Assembly (NCBI GenBank): GCA_947396885.1
Contig: OX377202.1
Coordinates: forward strand, 63,336,643 to 63,400,642
DNA: 64,000 nt
Origin: Heligmosomoides polygyrus polygyrus
Lineage: Eukaryota > Nematoda > Chromadorea > Rhabditida > Heligmosomidae
Reading direction: 5' to 3'
Shown here: piece by piece, positions 12,061 to 23,513 of the stretch
Position numbering within the stretch: the stretch's first letter is position 1
Layout of the letters: each line of letters begins with the position of its first letter
Position numbers and translations under genes: made by a program
Notes under the pieces: model-generated
Told to the model about the DNA's origin: nothing
Databases searched by the model: none
The model's input: the letters and a program-made list of their open reading frames with translations, nothing else

Positions 12061-12275
12061 GCATACAGCGGGAAAGATGCGCACAAAACACCCGAGAATG
12101 GGGTAAACGTCAAAACCGCTCAAATCTCAATCAGTCAGTTGAAACGCAGGAGAACCGATTTCCCGATCACCGTCGCATGAAGCAGCCCCATCCACCGCGC
12201 CACGATCCGTCCGGCCGTAGGGCAGTAGAGGCACCGCGGGCGTACAAGAGACCAATGCGCATTGACCGAATGCCC
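12058..12275 (+). repeat. Dispersed repeat, third copy of the 59.8/60.6-kb inverted duplication
   Basis: The segment resembles 60570-60790 (+) and the inverse copy 59769-60035. Shared blocks include GTCGCATGAAGCAGCCCCA, AGAGGCA followed by GGGCGTACAAGA, and the upstream AAACGTCTGAAAATGG-like block. The copy is more diverged than the two arms are from each other. The function is unknown. Confidence 0.5.
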
Positions 12276-12399
12276 ACGTGGAGGCTGACGCAGGCCACGT
12301 GCTCGCGTCGAACGAGTGTGTTCCTGCACCAATTGCGCGCTTATGCGTCACGCATCCATTCCGATCGGATTCTAGTGGTCTTAAGAATTCCCTTATCCG

Positions 12400-12770
12400 A
12401 TGATGTCTGTAGGTGAAATCATGAGTTCCATCTTGGCACGCCACAAGGACCCTGAAATCGATAAAATGGTGAATGCCTTAGAATCAAGAATAGCTCGGGA
12501 CATTAGTGAAGCGATGGAGACACATGAGAGAGAAAGAAGTGTCGTTGTTTACAACCTAATTAAAGCTGCGGGTGAGTTGTCCCTTCACGCCGAGAAATTG
12601 AAACACAAACCAACTTCTGAACATATCTGAAGGAGGCTCAAAGAAACTACGAAAGTCAAGGGGCTGGCAACAAAATGAAAACCCTTGCTAATTTGTTGCC
12701 AGAAAGCATAAGAAAAGTTGAAAGTAATCCTGAACAGCGCAAATCTGGTATGGAAGGACAGGGATAGACG
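12400..12770 (+). pseudogene. Retroelement ORF1/gag-like remnant
   Basis: The frame 12400-12630 encodes 76 residues with protein-like composition: a helical N-terminal part (KMVNALESRIARDISEAME) followed by RERSVVVYNLIKAAGELSL. The latter resembles the RERSVVVxGLPE-type segment in ORF1 proteins of nematode LINEs. After the stop a second protein-like stretch follows in another frame (KLKVILNSANLVWKDR), consistent with a frameshifted continuation. The similarity is from memory of the family pattern and should be treated as inference. The element is broken. Confidence 0.35.
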
Positions 12771-13589
12771 TAATGAAGTAGACATCGAGGTCTCAATAAT
12801 TCGTTGGCTCTTAAGATCGGGTATAAAAGCCTATCCAATTCCTTCGACTTTCTCCTGCACAAGGTTAATGTCTTCGCGGTCAGAGGAAGCCGCTAGAGGC
12901 GGGGAGTTGGTGGATGTGCCGCGCAGTCACAGGGCGCGACAATCAGCTATGACATTCGCAAGTCCAGACCCCGTCCGTGTTCTACACCGCTGATTTCGTG
13001 GCACCCTTACCTCGGCCACTTCGCGCGCAAGTACGGGATTGCCGTCGCAATGCTGACCTAGACAACTACCTCAGAGGGGCGAGCTACCAAAGCGCAACTG
13101 GTTAGAAACCGCCGTTAGAGCTGCGCTTGAGCAACGCTCGTATAATAGCTGGCCCAAGGTTCTAGAAGAAGTTTTCTAAGCTGGGTAAGATACTAAGAAG
13201 ATATGGTACTAACCAGGAACTTGAAGGGGAACTGGTGCCGCTCTACACCGGCGAGGTATCTTAGAACGAGTAAGTTAGATCAGCCAGACCCCGGAGTTCT
13301 TTCCCTTGCCTAGTTCCAGGACAACACAGAAAGTGCCTTTATGTGACTGTTCAACCCCGTTTACACTCCATTCGCCGCGCGACGAGACATAGTGAGATTT
13401 CCCAATATCGGTCAGGCCAGACCAGAGCATCTACTTCTGTCTACACTCCTGGGCTTCTGACGTGATCGATGAGGACGACGACACGCCGCGTAATCGATAG
13501 AGTTGTGGGGGAGCAAAGTTCCCATGCTTTAGGGTGCGATGTCACAATGATGCTGTGGTGTGGGTGGCCGTCCCATTGCTGGAGCATGA
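12771..13589. other. Unassigned, possibly decayed coding sequence split by a hAT insertion
   Basis: There is no long frame. Immediately before the hAT insertion (to 13597) and after it (from 15277) one frame reads across the junction if the insertion and one duplication copy are removed (VPLLEHEFEIAVRRN and onward). This suggests an older coding-like sequence interrupted by the transposon. I cannot identify it. Confidence 0.3.
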
Positions 13590-14483
13590 GTTCGAAACAG
13601 GGGTGCACACAAAATTCTGTGCGTTAATCTTTTAACGAAATTTCTAACGGAAAGTTTTCGATTTTTTCGTTAAAAAATACAAATTCCTATAAACCATTAT
13701 TTCAAGAGAAAAAAATCAACGAAAGCCTTTTACGTTGCAACTTCAAAGGTCAACAGCTATAGTTCAAGGAATGAAGGGTAATACTGCGGTGTAAAATAAA
13801 CAACTCAACATCAACAAACACAGCAAGATAAACAAGCCTTCAGTAACAAATTATGTACGGGATGTGGAACAAGAACAGGCATGGAATTATCATTCAGGAT
13901 GATTAACGACAAGGCATTTAAAGTGTGCGATCAGGCAGGTACCCGGAGTTCCTCTCTTTCCTTGTTTTTTTTGTCTCACTTTTCTGCGAACATATGCAAT
14001 CTAGATGCGGGCTCCAGCCCGCTAGTTCAGAAAAGACTAATAAAAATACAATTGAAAGCCTACCAGTGGAATGTTAACACGCTGTCGAACGCACGATTTT
14101 TGAGTGCCTTGTGCGTGGGACCAATCCATTTTTTAAAACGTCGGGACCTTGACGCGACATCGGTCACACGGTCTCACACTGCCGAAAAGGTGTAACACGT
14201 CGTCATCGTGTTAACGTTTAGGGAAAGTAGCTTTCCTAGTTTTTGCTGTTAGCGTTCTTCTAAAATCTTTTGAAATACGTGTTTGATATATGTACGTCCA
14301 GCGGCCGAAAACGTTCTCTCCGTTTCGACTGTTCCAGGTGGCGGGCAAAAGTATTCTGGGATAAGCAGCGCCAGCTGAGGATCGGCATATCTTATGAAAC
14401 CTAGAATTAGACCAGTATATTTGTCGATTCGTTTACATGCTTGGGGGCTCGGTGAAGTAATATCTAGCCCCGAAATGCATTAG

Positions 14484-14748
14484 CCCTTTCACGACACGCG
14501 CGATTTCCCGGTGACTGTCGCGTGGGACAGCGTGCATTTTTCCCCCGCGCTGATTATTCGAATTATTTTATTTGTATTATTTGTTAAAAATGAAAAACAG
14601 TAAAGAACGAAGTTTTCCAAGGACCATCTTAACAGTAGATATTAGCGGACTCATTGATTAATATTGTACTATTAAATGCTAGATAATTTTCCATTATCTG
14701 TTTTTATGATGGTGTCCGACGATGTCGTTGGACATTGTCGTGAAAGGG
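14484..14748. mobile_element. piggyBac-like MITE nested in hAT-B
   Basis: The ends are CCCTTTCACGACA at 14484 and TGTCGTGAAAGGG ending at 14748. The right flank is TTAA (14749-14752); the left flank is TTAG (14480-14483), one change from TTAA. CCC...GGG ends in a TTAA site are the signature of piggyBac-type insertions. There is no coding content. Confidence 0.75.
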
Positions 14749-14750
14749 TT

Positions 14751-15003
14751 AAAGGATAAGGATAAATGGTGGCGTTACGCAATTCCTTTTGTCTCTTTTG
14801 CGATGCGCCACGCACTTCACTTCTACGGCATATCGCAGAGGCGACTTAAATGCCTATTTGGCCATGCAATGACCTGCGGTGGCTAGCCGATGAAGAAGTC
14901 TTTCCTTCCCAGGCAAATCTGGTACCAATTTACCGACCCCAGGGTAGTCGAAGGCTCGGTTGGCCTGGCGGGAAACCCGAGCCAGGAACCTGGTATCGGG
15001 TGC
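14751..15003 (-). repeat. tRNA-derived SINE, head truncated
   Basis: This matches the body of the SINE at 34519-34818, from the tail AAAGGATAAGGATAAATGG to the GGAACCTGGTATCGGGTGC segment. The A-box end is missing. It directly abuts the right TTAA of the neighbouring MITE and lies inside hAT-B. Confidence 0.8.
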
Positions 15004-15276
15004 AAAAATTCAAAACAAATTCATGAAAGCATTAAAATATTCTTGCTGATTTCAATAGTTTTTTCGAAACAGTCTAATCGGGAGTATGAGACCTGCAACA
15101 TTAGAGGATACTAGGGGTAAATGTGATAAACTCACTGAGAAAAAAGTTCGTTAAAAAATCCGCTAAATTTCTAAAAATTTCCGTTAGGTCGTTGAGCCAG
15201 ATTTTAACGAAAAACGTCGTTAATTCGTAAGATTCGTAAAATCGTTAACCGTTAAATGTGCACCCCTGGTTCGAAA

Positions 15277-16689
15277 TCGCAGTGCGTAGGAACAAGGATG
15301 CACAGAGGACCACACTCGAGAAGCGTACAATCCATAGGAAGGAGATAACTCGGAAGCTGGCTCTATTCTCCTATGCGTGCTCGAACCTTGAGAGCTTTAA
15401 AGTCGTTGAAGAAAGACCCGAATAGAGAGTCTCACTCTCCCGCCTCTTTCTCTATCTAGGGAGGACCTAAGGAGGATCTGCTACATTCCGTCAGAAGCAC
15501 TTGAAAGAAGTCGACCGTTGTTAATAACAGTTTGACCAGAGAGCGTCCAAGAAATTGAAAGAAGAGGTGGGAAGAAACAACAAGAAGAAGTGAGCGAAAT
15601 ACTGCACCACCTCAGGAGGCATAAGCTGCAGAGGCCAGTACAGCGAACAAGATGAGTTGCAGTTCTCCGACACGAGACACCTTCACTACGAGCTGCACTA
15701 TATTGCTCCAGAGACTTCCAGTGACCAGTGGCTATGTCCAGCCGAGAATCCGTTCGGCGACGAACTCCTCTCTGATCATTGTCGATGGCACTTATCCCAG
15801 TGTATGCTAATTCCTATTGATTTAAGGCCTTTGTCGGCGCCGATCTCTTGTCGCTGCAACATCTGAGGGCCGCGCCTTGAATTTACATGCTCTGCCCCTC
15901 GACATAGGAGGAACTCAAGTGCTGGACGAGCTCTCCGGCCTTCTGGAGTAAACTGCTCGGAATGCTCAAGTGAATTGACACGAAACACAGCAATGTTCTT
16001 CTCAAGCAGCGCCTACTGAAAAGGAACCTTGTTGACAGATAGGAGCATGCGCGATTCACATAGATGATAAAGACGATAAAGACGAATTTCACAAGAAACA
16101 TAAGGCCCGCGAATTCCAAGGCGGAGGAGAGCCTCCAGCTCCGGCGTTTTCATTGATCTCAACAAATGAGATACGCTGTTTAAATAAGCGGGGCGGCCTT
16201 GAACCTCGGAGGAACAGCGCTTGGAACAACATGGGCGCCGCAGGAAAAACGAAGAGGGCGACTGGCCAGCGGGATAACAGAGTTTCCTGATCAGATTTGC
16301 GCTGAAATAATACGGCGGGGACAGCAACGGCTAAGGCAAATCCTGCAAAGGCCTACAAGGCGTCGCCAACTTTCACCCGTTAGTGAAACAACAGTATTAC
16401 ATATTATAATATAGTTTCAAGTATTATAGATTATAACATAGTTTGTTCATTCTGAAATACTAACCGTTTCCGCACACTTCTTCCGCCAATCCCAAGATAT
16501 CATTTTTCATTTCCTTTTCCATCGTTATCAAGCGAAGAAAAATACGAAGTGCTTCATCATGGACAATAATCCAACAGCAACTTTTTTGTTCTGGTGAATT
16601 GTAACTCAATATAGTGCGCTCTCTTTATGCGGCTTAGGATTTATTTTAGACCCAAAACATTCCTTTAAGCGCGATGTCATCGGAGTGAT
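15277..16689. other. Unassigned stretch, one dispersed repeat
   Basis: The part 15518-15605 is the partner of the repeat at 5195-5290. A frame at 15657-15866 (+) looks moderately protein-like, with no recognised motif. The remainder shows no elements. Confidence 0.4.
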
Positions 16690-18540
16690 CGAAACAGGGA
16701 AGGAGCCGAACCACCTCCTGTGCGACTCTGGGGAAGAATTGTTCAAACGTGCGGCATCAGGGGAGTAGTCGGCGTTGGTATCCTCGCCAACAAGCACTTG
16801 GCCACGAACATCGATTCTTACAGGTTTCCGACAAGCCGAATCGGGCATCTGCAACCGAGACAACGTGGTTGATGGCCGGTTTCATAACGAGCTGGACCAC
16901 ATCATCTTTGTACCGCCAGTGTTGTCTGGTCGATGTCTCGGGAGTCTCCAAGTTCTACATGGGATAGCATCACCGCCTCCTTCGCGTAAAGTTAAAGTTC
17001 CGCATTTCGAGTCCCAAACAGAAAACTCTATGCTTCTCTTGGCGGCCTTTGGGAAGATGTCGTTACCAAGAACATCGACGACGAATACCAAGCATATCCG
17101 CGGCAGCGCTAAGGAAGCCGCAAAAGCTTGAAGGCCACCAGGTCCGCCTTTGGAAACTCGAGCTCGTTCGATACGAACAGCGCGGGCATCGCACCACCAC
17201 TGTTTGATGTCCAAGCTTGAAAAGCCACAGAGAGGAGACAAAGGAGGATCTTAAGTAGAGAGGAGCGCCAATGTTGGCTGAAGCTGCAAAGGAAGGGACG
17301 AGCATCAGCAGTGCCCGCCGAAACTTAGTCAACTTCAAGATCAAAAAGACCGTTCTCCGACGCGAACCGCGGAAGCGTCACCTCTTCCAGAAGACCAATG
17401 GAGAAGGTATCCACGACATCTACTCCGATATCCTCGATAGCCGCGTTCACCTGCCCACATGCCACCTTCCTCACGATGGATACGTCGTTCCATCTGTTCT
17501 CCCTTCCGAGATCCGACACGCCATCTCGTCAGTGAAGAAACGTACAACACCCGGTCCTGACAGGATCAGAGCTGAACACCTGAAGAACCTCCCGCCGGCG
17601 CTCATCAACACCTTGGCGCGGCTCTTCACACGATACCTGTCGGAGTGCAAGGTCCCATCTCAGTGGAAGACCAGCAGGACGGTTTTGCTCTACAAGAAGG
17701 GAGACGTGCACGACATTGGCAACTATCGCCCGATCTGCCTGCTGTCCGTAGTCTACAAGTTGTTCACTCGAGTCATCCTGAATAGGATCACCAGAACGCT
17801 GGACGAAGGACGAACAAGCAGGATTTTGGAGAGGATTCAGCACGATCGACCACATACACACCATTACGAAGCTCATCGAAGTGTCGCAACAACACAAGCT
17901 GCCGCTGAGCCTTACGCTCATCGACCTGTAGAAGGCATTTGATTCCGTCGAAACTGAAGGGGTCATCGAAGTCCTGCTCGGGCGTTCCTACTCAGTGCAT
18001 CAGAGTCCTTGAGAGCAGTGCAGTGGACTCACGACCAAGATTTCACCATTCTACAACGAAGTCGTCATCGACGTGAAGAGAGGGGTTCTGCAAAGGGATA
18101 CCATATCCCTGAAGCTTTTCAGCGCCACACTCAAAAACGTCAAGCTCCGCTGCGTCAGCCAGGCAGAGCGAATGCTGGGCGACTTCGATCGTGTATGTAG
18201 GAACGTTGGACTGCGGCTGAATCTTACGAGGACAATGTTCGTGAGGAGTGGACAAGTTTCTGATGCCCCATTCTTGCTCAGCGGGATCCGAATGCTCCAG
18301 CTACGTGCATCTGTGTCGCAAAGTCAATTTGGCCAGAGCTGAGCAGGAGGAAACGAGCAACCTCTTTAGGTGTTTTAAAGAGCGTCGAAGAAGTCGTGAA
18401 GAAGACGAAGACTCCGTGCCCACCTATTCGACTCCATCATTCTTTCTGCCCAAACATACGCCTCCTGGACCATACGAAAGCAGGATGCTGCGCGACCAGC
18501 GTCGCGCAGTGAGGAATCCAGAGGACGATGCTCGGAGTTT
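16690..18540 (+). pseudogene. RTE-family LINE copy, internally deleted
   Basis: This copy is collinear with the complete RTE at 50777-54213 from within the endonuclease (near reference residue 65) to about residue 850. It has several deletions. About 320 bp of the endonuclease is missing at about 16868. The segment holding the catalytic FADD motif is missing at about 18150, where KLFSATLKNVK runs straight into SQAERML. The longest open part is 17271-17942 and preserves KKRTTPGPDRIRAEHLKN and [18 protein letters not shown]. Frameshifts disrupt the rest. Loss of FADD alone would abolish activity. The 3' end is missing, and the next sequence is a helicase remnant. Confidence 0.9.
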
Positions 18541-19189
18541 GCCCACCGCAGGGGCAACGCTCCACTCTGCACCATCTGGACGGTGCATCGTGTGCACGCG
18601 GGCCTCATGCACCTCAATTCTAAGTTCTCTTATGACAACGATTTGCGGTGCGGCACACCAGTAGAATTACGCCAAAATCTGTTGTCGCGTGTGAGACTAA
18701 CGAATCTCGAAATTCAACTCGCGGTTGTGAACGTAAGAGGTCACGCAGTTAGATCCGCTACTGGGTCATACAGCAACGACATTGAGGCAAACGCTGTGCG
18801 CGTCCTGTGTGCCTTTTAAAAACAAAAGGAGTCCGCGCTGAGGACATTATGGTCATATGCCTCTATCGCGACCAAAAATATCTATGCGAAACTGTGCTGC
18901 GCGATACCTAGGTGGCCGTCGACAGTGCGCATGGATCGGAAAAATCTATTGTGATTGTGTGTACCACACGGACTCACATCGACAAGGATGGCAACCATTC
19001 GTTTTTTGCAGACCCTAAGCACCTCAACGTCGCGCTATCCCGAGTTCAGACGGAATGTTCGTCATGGGATGTCTCTCGTCTCTCAAAGTCATACCACTAT
19101 GGGAACGAATCATCACATGGTGTCGCTTCAATAGAGTTCTGGCTGAAATGTGCTTCTTCGAGAAGATCCCCGCTGCCATCAAGTATTAA
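18541..19189 (+). pseudogene. Upf1-like superfamily 1 helicase, C-terminal remnant
   Basis: In order, the translated sequence shows a motif IV-like region (TVHRVHAGLMHLNSKFSYD), then the GSYSNDIEANAV and DIMVICLYRDQ blocks, motif V (VDSAHGSEKSIVIVCTTRT), motif VI (KHLNVALSRVQ) and a tail (MGCLSSLKVIPLWERIITW) ending at TAA 19187. This order is that of the second RecA-like domain of Upf1/NAM7-type RNA/DNA helicases. It is broken by a frameshift near 18812, a TAG at 18909-18911 and a second frameshift near 19058. Key residues are also altered: QGSE is HGSE and the SRAR arginine is lost. The Walker A half is absent from the window. It is a pseudogene or captured fragment. Confidence 0.75.
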
Positions 19190-19655
19190 ATCCGAGGACG
19201 GACTTCGCGAAAAGGGGGATGTAAGGGACGAAGGAGGAATCAGTGTGGTGAGTCCCGTTCTGATATTTTACCCCTATTCCCTTTCTCTTTGCTGGCTGTT
19301 TCTTTCGAAACTTCGCTGCTCCCTTGCCATTCTCTGTTTCAGGTACGGAATTGAGGAGGACGGACCTATATAATCGAGGACAAAGGACTCTCGAGGACTG
19401 CCACCCGGACGGTTGAGGGACGCACGGCAGCACCCAGGGACCCTGCCAGTCCCTTCATCGCGGTGCTTCTGCTCCTTACACCAACCACGCCGGCATTTGT
19501 CCCCACTATGATGCCCAGTAATCCCGTTATGCGTTGTCGACATGTTTTCTGTTGTACCGAGTTATGTTCCGGCTCATCGTTCCGTGCTTTGTGGAATATC
19601 GCAGATAAATATGCCAAATGAATTGATTTTGGGTCATGACCAGAGGCTGAGGAAT
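19190..19655 (+). other. Downstream flank of helicase remnant, candidate 3' intron
   Basis: A 95-bp segment 19248-19342 has a GTGAGT donor and a CTGTTTCAG acceptor and may be a 3'UTR or terminal intron of the ancestral helicase gene. A TATATAA lies near 19368. No coding sequence is recognised. Confidence 0.3.
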
Positions 19656-21465
19656 CAAGATTATTACTGAAGGAAGAAAATGTCACAGTTGAGGAATGAG
19701 GAGGGATTATTGTGCAAAATCAAAGACGAGATTTCCTCGACGGTAAAACACTTCTACGAGCAGCAATACACATCTACCGTTGCCGTCACATATACTCCAA
19801 TCGACACGGATATCCAATGCCCATTGTTTCTACAAGGTGAAATAGAGGCAGCAATCAAATCCATGAAACCAAAGACAACACCAGGACATGATCCTGTTTC
19901 TATGGAGATGCTGCAGCTTGGCATAAATAGTCTGGCTCTACTAATAACTGAATTTTCGACCACTGCTTATGTACTCTACCGTGCCAAGCTGGTACATTCC
20001 GTAAGCATACTTCTATATAAGAAAGGCGACCCACTTGAGTTGAAAACTCTCGTCCAATCTCTCTACTGTCTGTCTTATACAAACTTCTCACGATAGTAAT
20101 TCTCAGGCGGCTCGAAGAGTTCTTGGACGCTGAGCAGCCTCCTGAACAAGCGGGTTTTCGAAAAAACTACGCCACTGTTGATCACTTACATGCTCTAAAT
20201 CAGCTGATTGAATGATGCACCGAATACCAAATTCCTCTCTTCATAGCATTCATTGACTATGAGAAGGCCTTTGATACAGTGGAAGTGAATGCGTTATGGG
20301 TGGCCCTTCAGAAACAAGGAGCGAATCGCCAGCTTATTGAACTGCTTCGTGAAATCTACTGGAAAGCGCAGTCTACAGTTTGTCGAGGAGGAGTCCGCCA
20401 AGGTGATACGATTTCATCAAAACTATTCACCTCAATGCTAGAGCATATTTTTGAAAACTTACTATGAACGGTTATGGAATAACAGTTAACGAAACTTGGC
20501 TCACCAACCTTCGCTTTGCTGACGACGTTGTACTAATTTCAAAAACCGAAGAAGAACTGCAAACCATGATTAACGAGCTAGACCAACAGTTGCTTAGCTG
20601 CGGTTTGAAAATAAGTGCCTCAAAAACGAAGATAATGGCGACCTCTGATACATCCATCACGCTCAGGAGAAAGGACGGTGACAATGTGAAGTCTTTCATA
20701 TACCTCGGACAAGATATCTCGTTTAATTGGGACATTTCCAAAGAAATCACTCGTAGGATTCATGCAGCCTGAAGCAATTTCTGTTGATCCGCAAATTTTT
20801 TAACATCGAGGATGGTCGAGATGAAATGAAAACGACGCCTTTTCAAAATGTGTATATTGCCTTCGATGCTGTATGGTGCTGAGTCCTGGGGCCGGATTCA
20901 TTAAAGCTACTGCAGTAACTTTAACGGAGAACCGTAAACGAAAGCTCAGACAACGTGGCTTATCGCTCACCATATCGCTTGATAAGCCGCGTTATCTGAG
21001 CTTTTTGCTTACAATTCTCCGTTAAAGTTACTGCAGTAACTTTGATGAATCCGGCCCCTGGGCTCTATCAACGTCAGCCAAGCATAGACTTGCAGCAGTG
21101 CAAAACGCATGGAACGTCAGATGATTGGCGTGAGTTTTCGAGATAGAAAACGAAACGAGTGGCTGCGAGGAAAAACTCAAGGATGTGGTCGACTGTGCCA
21201 TGGTACGAAAATGGACATAATGCTGGAAGATCTCTAATAATTTTGATAATAAGTGGTCTCGTCAGATTATGGAGTGGTGTCCGCCGTCCAAACGAACAGT
21301 GGGACGACCAAAGTCTAGATGGCGAGATGTATTTCAGAAAGCCTTTGGAACATGCAGTTGGCAAGAAGAAGCAAGAATGAAAACCAAACGCGAATGGATC
21401 GATCTAATGAGATGCCGCATATTGTAAAATATTGAGAGGCATATAACAAAAATAAATAAATAGAA
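19656..21465 (+). pseudogene. Second RTE-like LINE family, decayed copy
   Basis: The RT domain is in three frames. 19680-20096 carries the pre-RT region and fingers (MKPKTTPGHDP). 20097-20458 carries PPEQAGFRKNYATVDHLHAL, FIDYEKAFDTVE and GVRQGDTIS. 20464-20772 carries FADD at 20514-20525 and YLGQDIS. A TGA near 20213 and frameshifts disrupt it. A foldback MITE (20890-21056) splits the C-terminal part, which resumes at about 21075 (RMERQMIGVSFRDRKR, then a GRPKSRWRDVF segment at about 21300). It ends in an AT-rich (AAATA)n tail to about 21465. Sequence differs enough from the 51-kb element to be another family. It is not functional. Confidence 0.85.
20890..21056. mobile_element. Foldback MITE, GGCCGGATTCAT family, copy 1
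   Basis: The ends GGCCGGATTCATTAAAG and CTTTGATGAATCCGGCC are inverted repeats, and the arms extend inward (CTACTGCAGTAACTTTAACGGAGAA and its complement). A 5-bp duplication CCTGG flanks it (20885-20889, 21057-21061). It interrupts the RTE-like LINE copy, so it inserted later. There is no coding content. The superfamily is not assignable with certainty. Confidence 0.85.
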
Positions 21466-21515
21466 TCGCCTTACACCCAGTTCCGAGAGACCCCAACAGT
21501 TGCAGAACCACCGTC

Positions 21516-21937
21516 ACTTTATCAACAAGCTGACACGGCTCTTTACACGCTAGCTGGGGCAATGGTGGAAGCTATCTACGACCTGCACTCTTCTTCGCTA
21601 GCCACTCTCAGCGGAAGGTCAGCACGACCCTCCTGCTGTGGAAGGGAGACCGTGCGATATTCACAACTATCGTCCGACCTGCCTACTGTCCGTAGTCTAC
21701 AAGCTGTTCCCTCGAATTTCTGAATAAGATTAGCAGGACGCTGGATGAAAGAAAGCCGTGCGAACGAGTAGGATTCGGAGAGGACTCAGCACGATCAACC
21801 ACAGGCACACAAACATGAAGCTCATCAAAGTGTCGTGAAAAAAACACCTGCCGGTGCGCCTTATGACCTGAAGGAGGCATTCGACTGTGTTGAAACTAAA
21901 GCCGTCATGAGAGCTCTGTTCAAAGAAGACGTTCCTA
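21516..21937 (+). pseudogene. RTE-family LINE fragment (RT fingers/palm)
   Basis: This is a decayed match to the 51-kb RTE from about reference residue 495 to 626. Recognisable parts include [22 protein letters not shown] and KEAFDCVETKAV. It has multiple frameshifts, lacks FADD and ends at a probable hAT insertion. Confidence 0.75.
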
Positions 21938-23513
21938 GAAAGGTTGCCGGAATTCCTGTTCTCTGTTTTCTGGAAAAATGACTGCAATTGGCCAGAAAAC
22001 AGGAAATACTATGGCATACAAATTTTGTCATAAGCATCCGACCACTAGAATTTAATCCGTATCACAACGTCTTGTTGGACTCTACATCAAAAGATGTTCG
22101 TAGGCTGTATTGAGGTTCAGCAACAACGCATGGTGATGTTTACTAGATCGGTAGTTTGAGTGCCATTCACATGAAGTTGTCCGTTAGAAGTGTGAACGAT
22201 TTCTTCAATTTCTCCACCATTGTTTGCCCTGAGCGACGATTCACAAAGATTGTTCAAACTGGATCGGAACAAGTGCACTGTGTGAACCTCAAAGTTGTTT
22301 AGTCACGCTTCTGGTAGCACCGATGTTTTCGACTAAGATGGTAGTTCCTCAACCTACATTGCCTCGTAATTCTATGTGATTTCGTTTGAATGCTATGGCC
22401 AGTAGCTCTATATCTTGGAATCACCTAGAAATCAAATCAGCCATGGAATCAATTCTTTTAATTTTATTCACCTAAGGTGTAATTCCTTAGCCGAAGCTCC
22501 GAATTTGAATGAGCCAATCCGATGGTTGTTCGAGCTGCCTCACAGTCATTCAATCTTTGAGTTGATCGTTAGAATAGTTGCAGTAGGTAGCTGGGAAAGC
22601 AAAATAGCAGCACGGCACTCTTGAGATCTCGAGACTTCCCAAGACAAGTGAGTTAAGATCTGTGCTTACAAAATTTTTCTATTGAAGGGAAGCATGACCT
22701 ACGTAGTATTACTTCATATTAACACTACTTGCTCCCATAAACTGGCTCTCTTGTAGACGGCATTTCTACTCATAGATACAATTTTACGTAAAATTGGCCA
22801 CTTTTCACATCACTTTGGAAAACAAACTGATCACCTTCCAAAGCAAAAAGGCCTTGTTCCGCAATGAACTAGACATGCATTAAGAAACTATTGTCTCAGG
22901 AGAACTCACTATCACTTTCGTGGAAAATTTATTTCATTTTTCACAAAAAAGCGAAAACGGTGCTTCAAACATTTCTACTCATAAAGTTTTCAATTTTAAA
23001 AGAAGAAGAACACTCCGCAACTTACTTAAAAGTGCGGGAAACAGCAAATTTTCAGTGCGTTTTAATAAAAGATGGCCCCATGCACTTAAGAAGCATCTCA
23101 ATAATTCTTCTAATCATATCAAAACTCCTAGTTAGAGCGCGATGTGATCTTTTTTTGTACACTCAAAGATCTCAAACATTGCTGCTTTACTGCACGTTAA
23201 GTTAATATTTGATTCGTCATTTTAACCGCAAGGGCCAAATGAGTGAATTATAAATTTTCAAAAAAGGAGAGAATCTGATTCAATCACACCCTCCTTCGCT
23301 TTTCGGAGATCAGTTTGCTTTCAAAGCTATCCAGGGTTGTCGGTAAGTAGCTGGCTTGACAGGAAATGGTGCAAAAGTATTGGTCATTGGTAAAAATGCA
23401 TCTTTAGATACAACAAGTAGCTGAAGCGATAATTTCGAAATTTTCTTTTTTTTGTTTCCTGGCAAACTTCATTTTCTGTTTGTTAAAAATTTCAACATTT
23501 CCTCCCATCGTTG
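21938..23513. mobile_element. Decayed hAT-A copy (ends only)
   Basis: The left end (to about 22010) matches the hAT-A left end with an internal deletion: GGCCAGAAAACAG and CTGTTTTCTGG words are shared with 24530-24570. The right end (23425-23513) matches hAT-A 26385-26535 in GATAATTTC.AAATTTTC and TTTCC.CCCAT. The hexamer GTTCCT lies on both sides (21931-21936, 23514-23519) as a possible remnant of an 8-bp duplication. That both ends belong to one insertion is inference. The interior has only short frames. Confidence 0.4.

Larger units (their letters stand above)
13598..15268. mobile_element. hAT-like non-autonomous transposon (hAT-B)
   Basis: The ends are CAGGGGTGCAC at 13598 and GTGCACCCCTG ending at 15268, flanked by a perfect 8-bp duplication GTTCGAAA (13590-13597 and 15269-15276). 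An 8-bp duplication with CAGGG ends is diagnostic of hAT superfamily elements. Both subterminal zones (13625-13680, 15140-15255) are rich in a TTAACGAAA-type word in both orientations, likely transposase-binding repeats. No transposase ORF is seen, so the copy is non-autonomous. It carries a nested piggyBac-like MITE (14484-14748) and a SINE (14751-15003). Confidence 0.9.

Noticed and set aside
18541..19189. Helicase as part of a Helitron or Maverick
   Set aside because: Motifs are of Upf1/NAM7 type, not Pif1-like, and no Rep domain or polymerase is present.
19214..19640. Possible LTR: purine-rich AAAAGGGGGATG followed by TG, with a TATATAA and a poly(A)-like word
   Set aside because: No second LTR copy or target duplication was found, and the upstream sequence is a helicase 3' end with a plausible intron, which explains it better.
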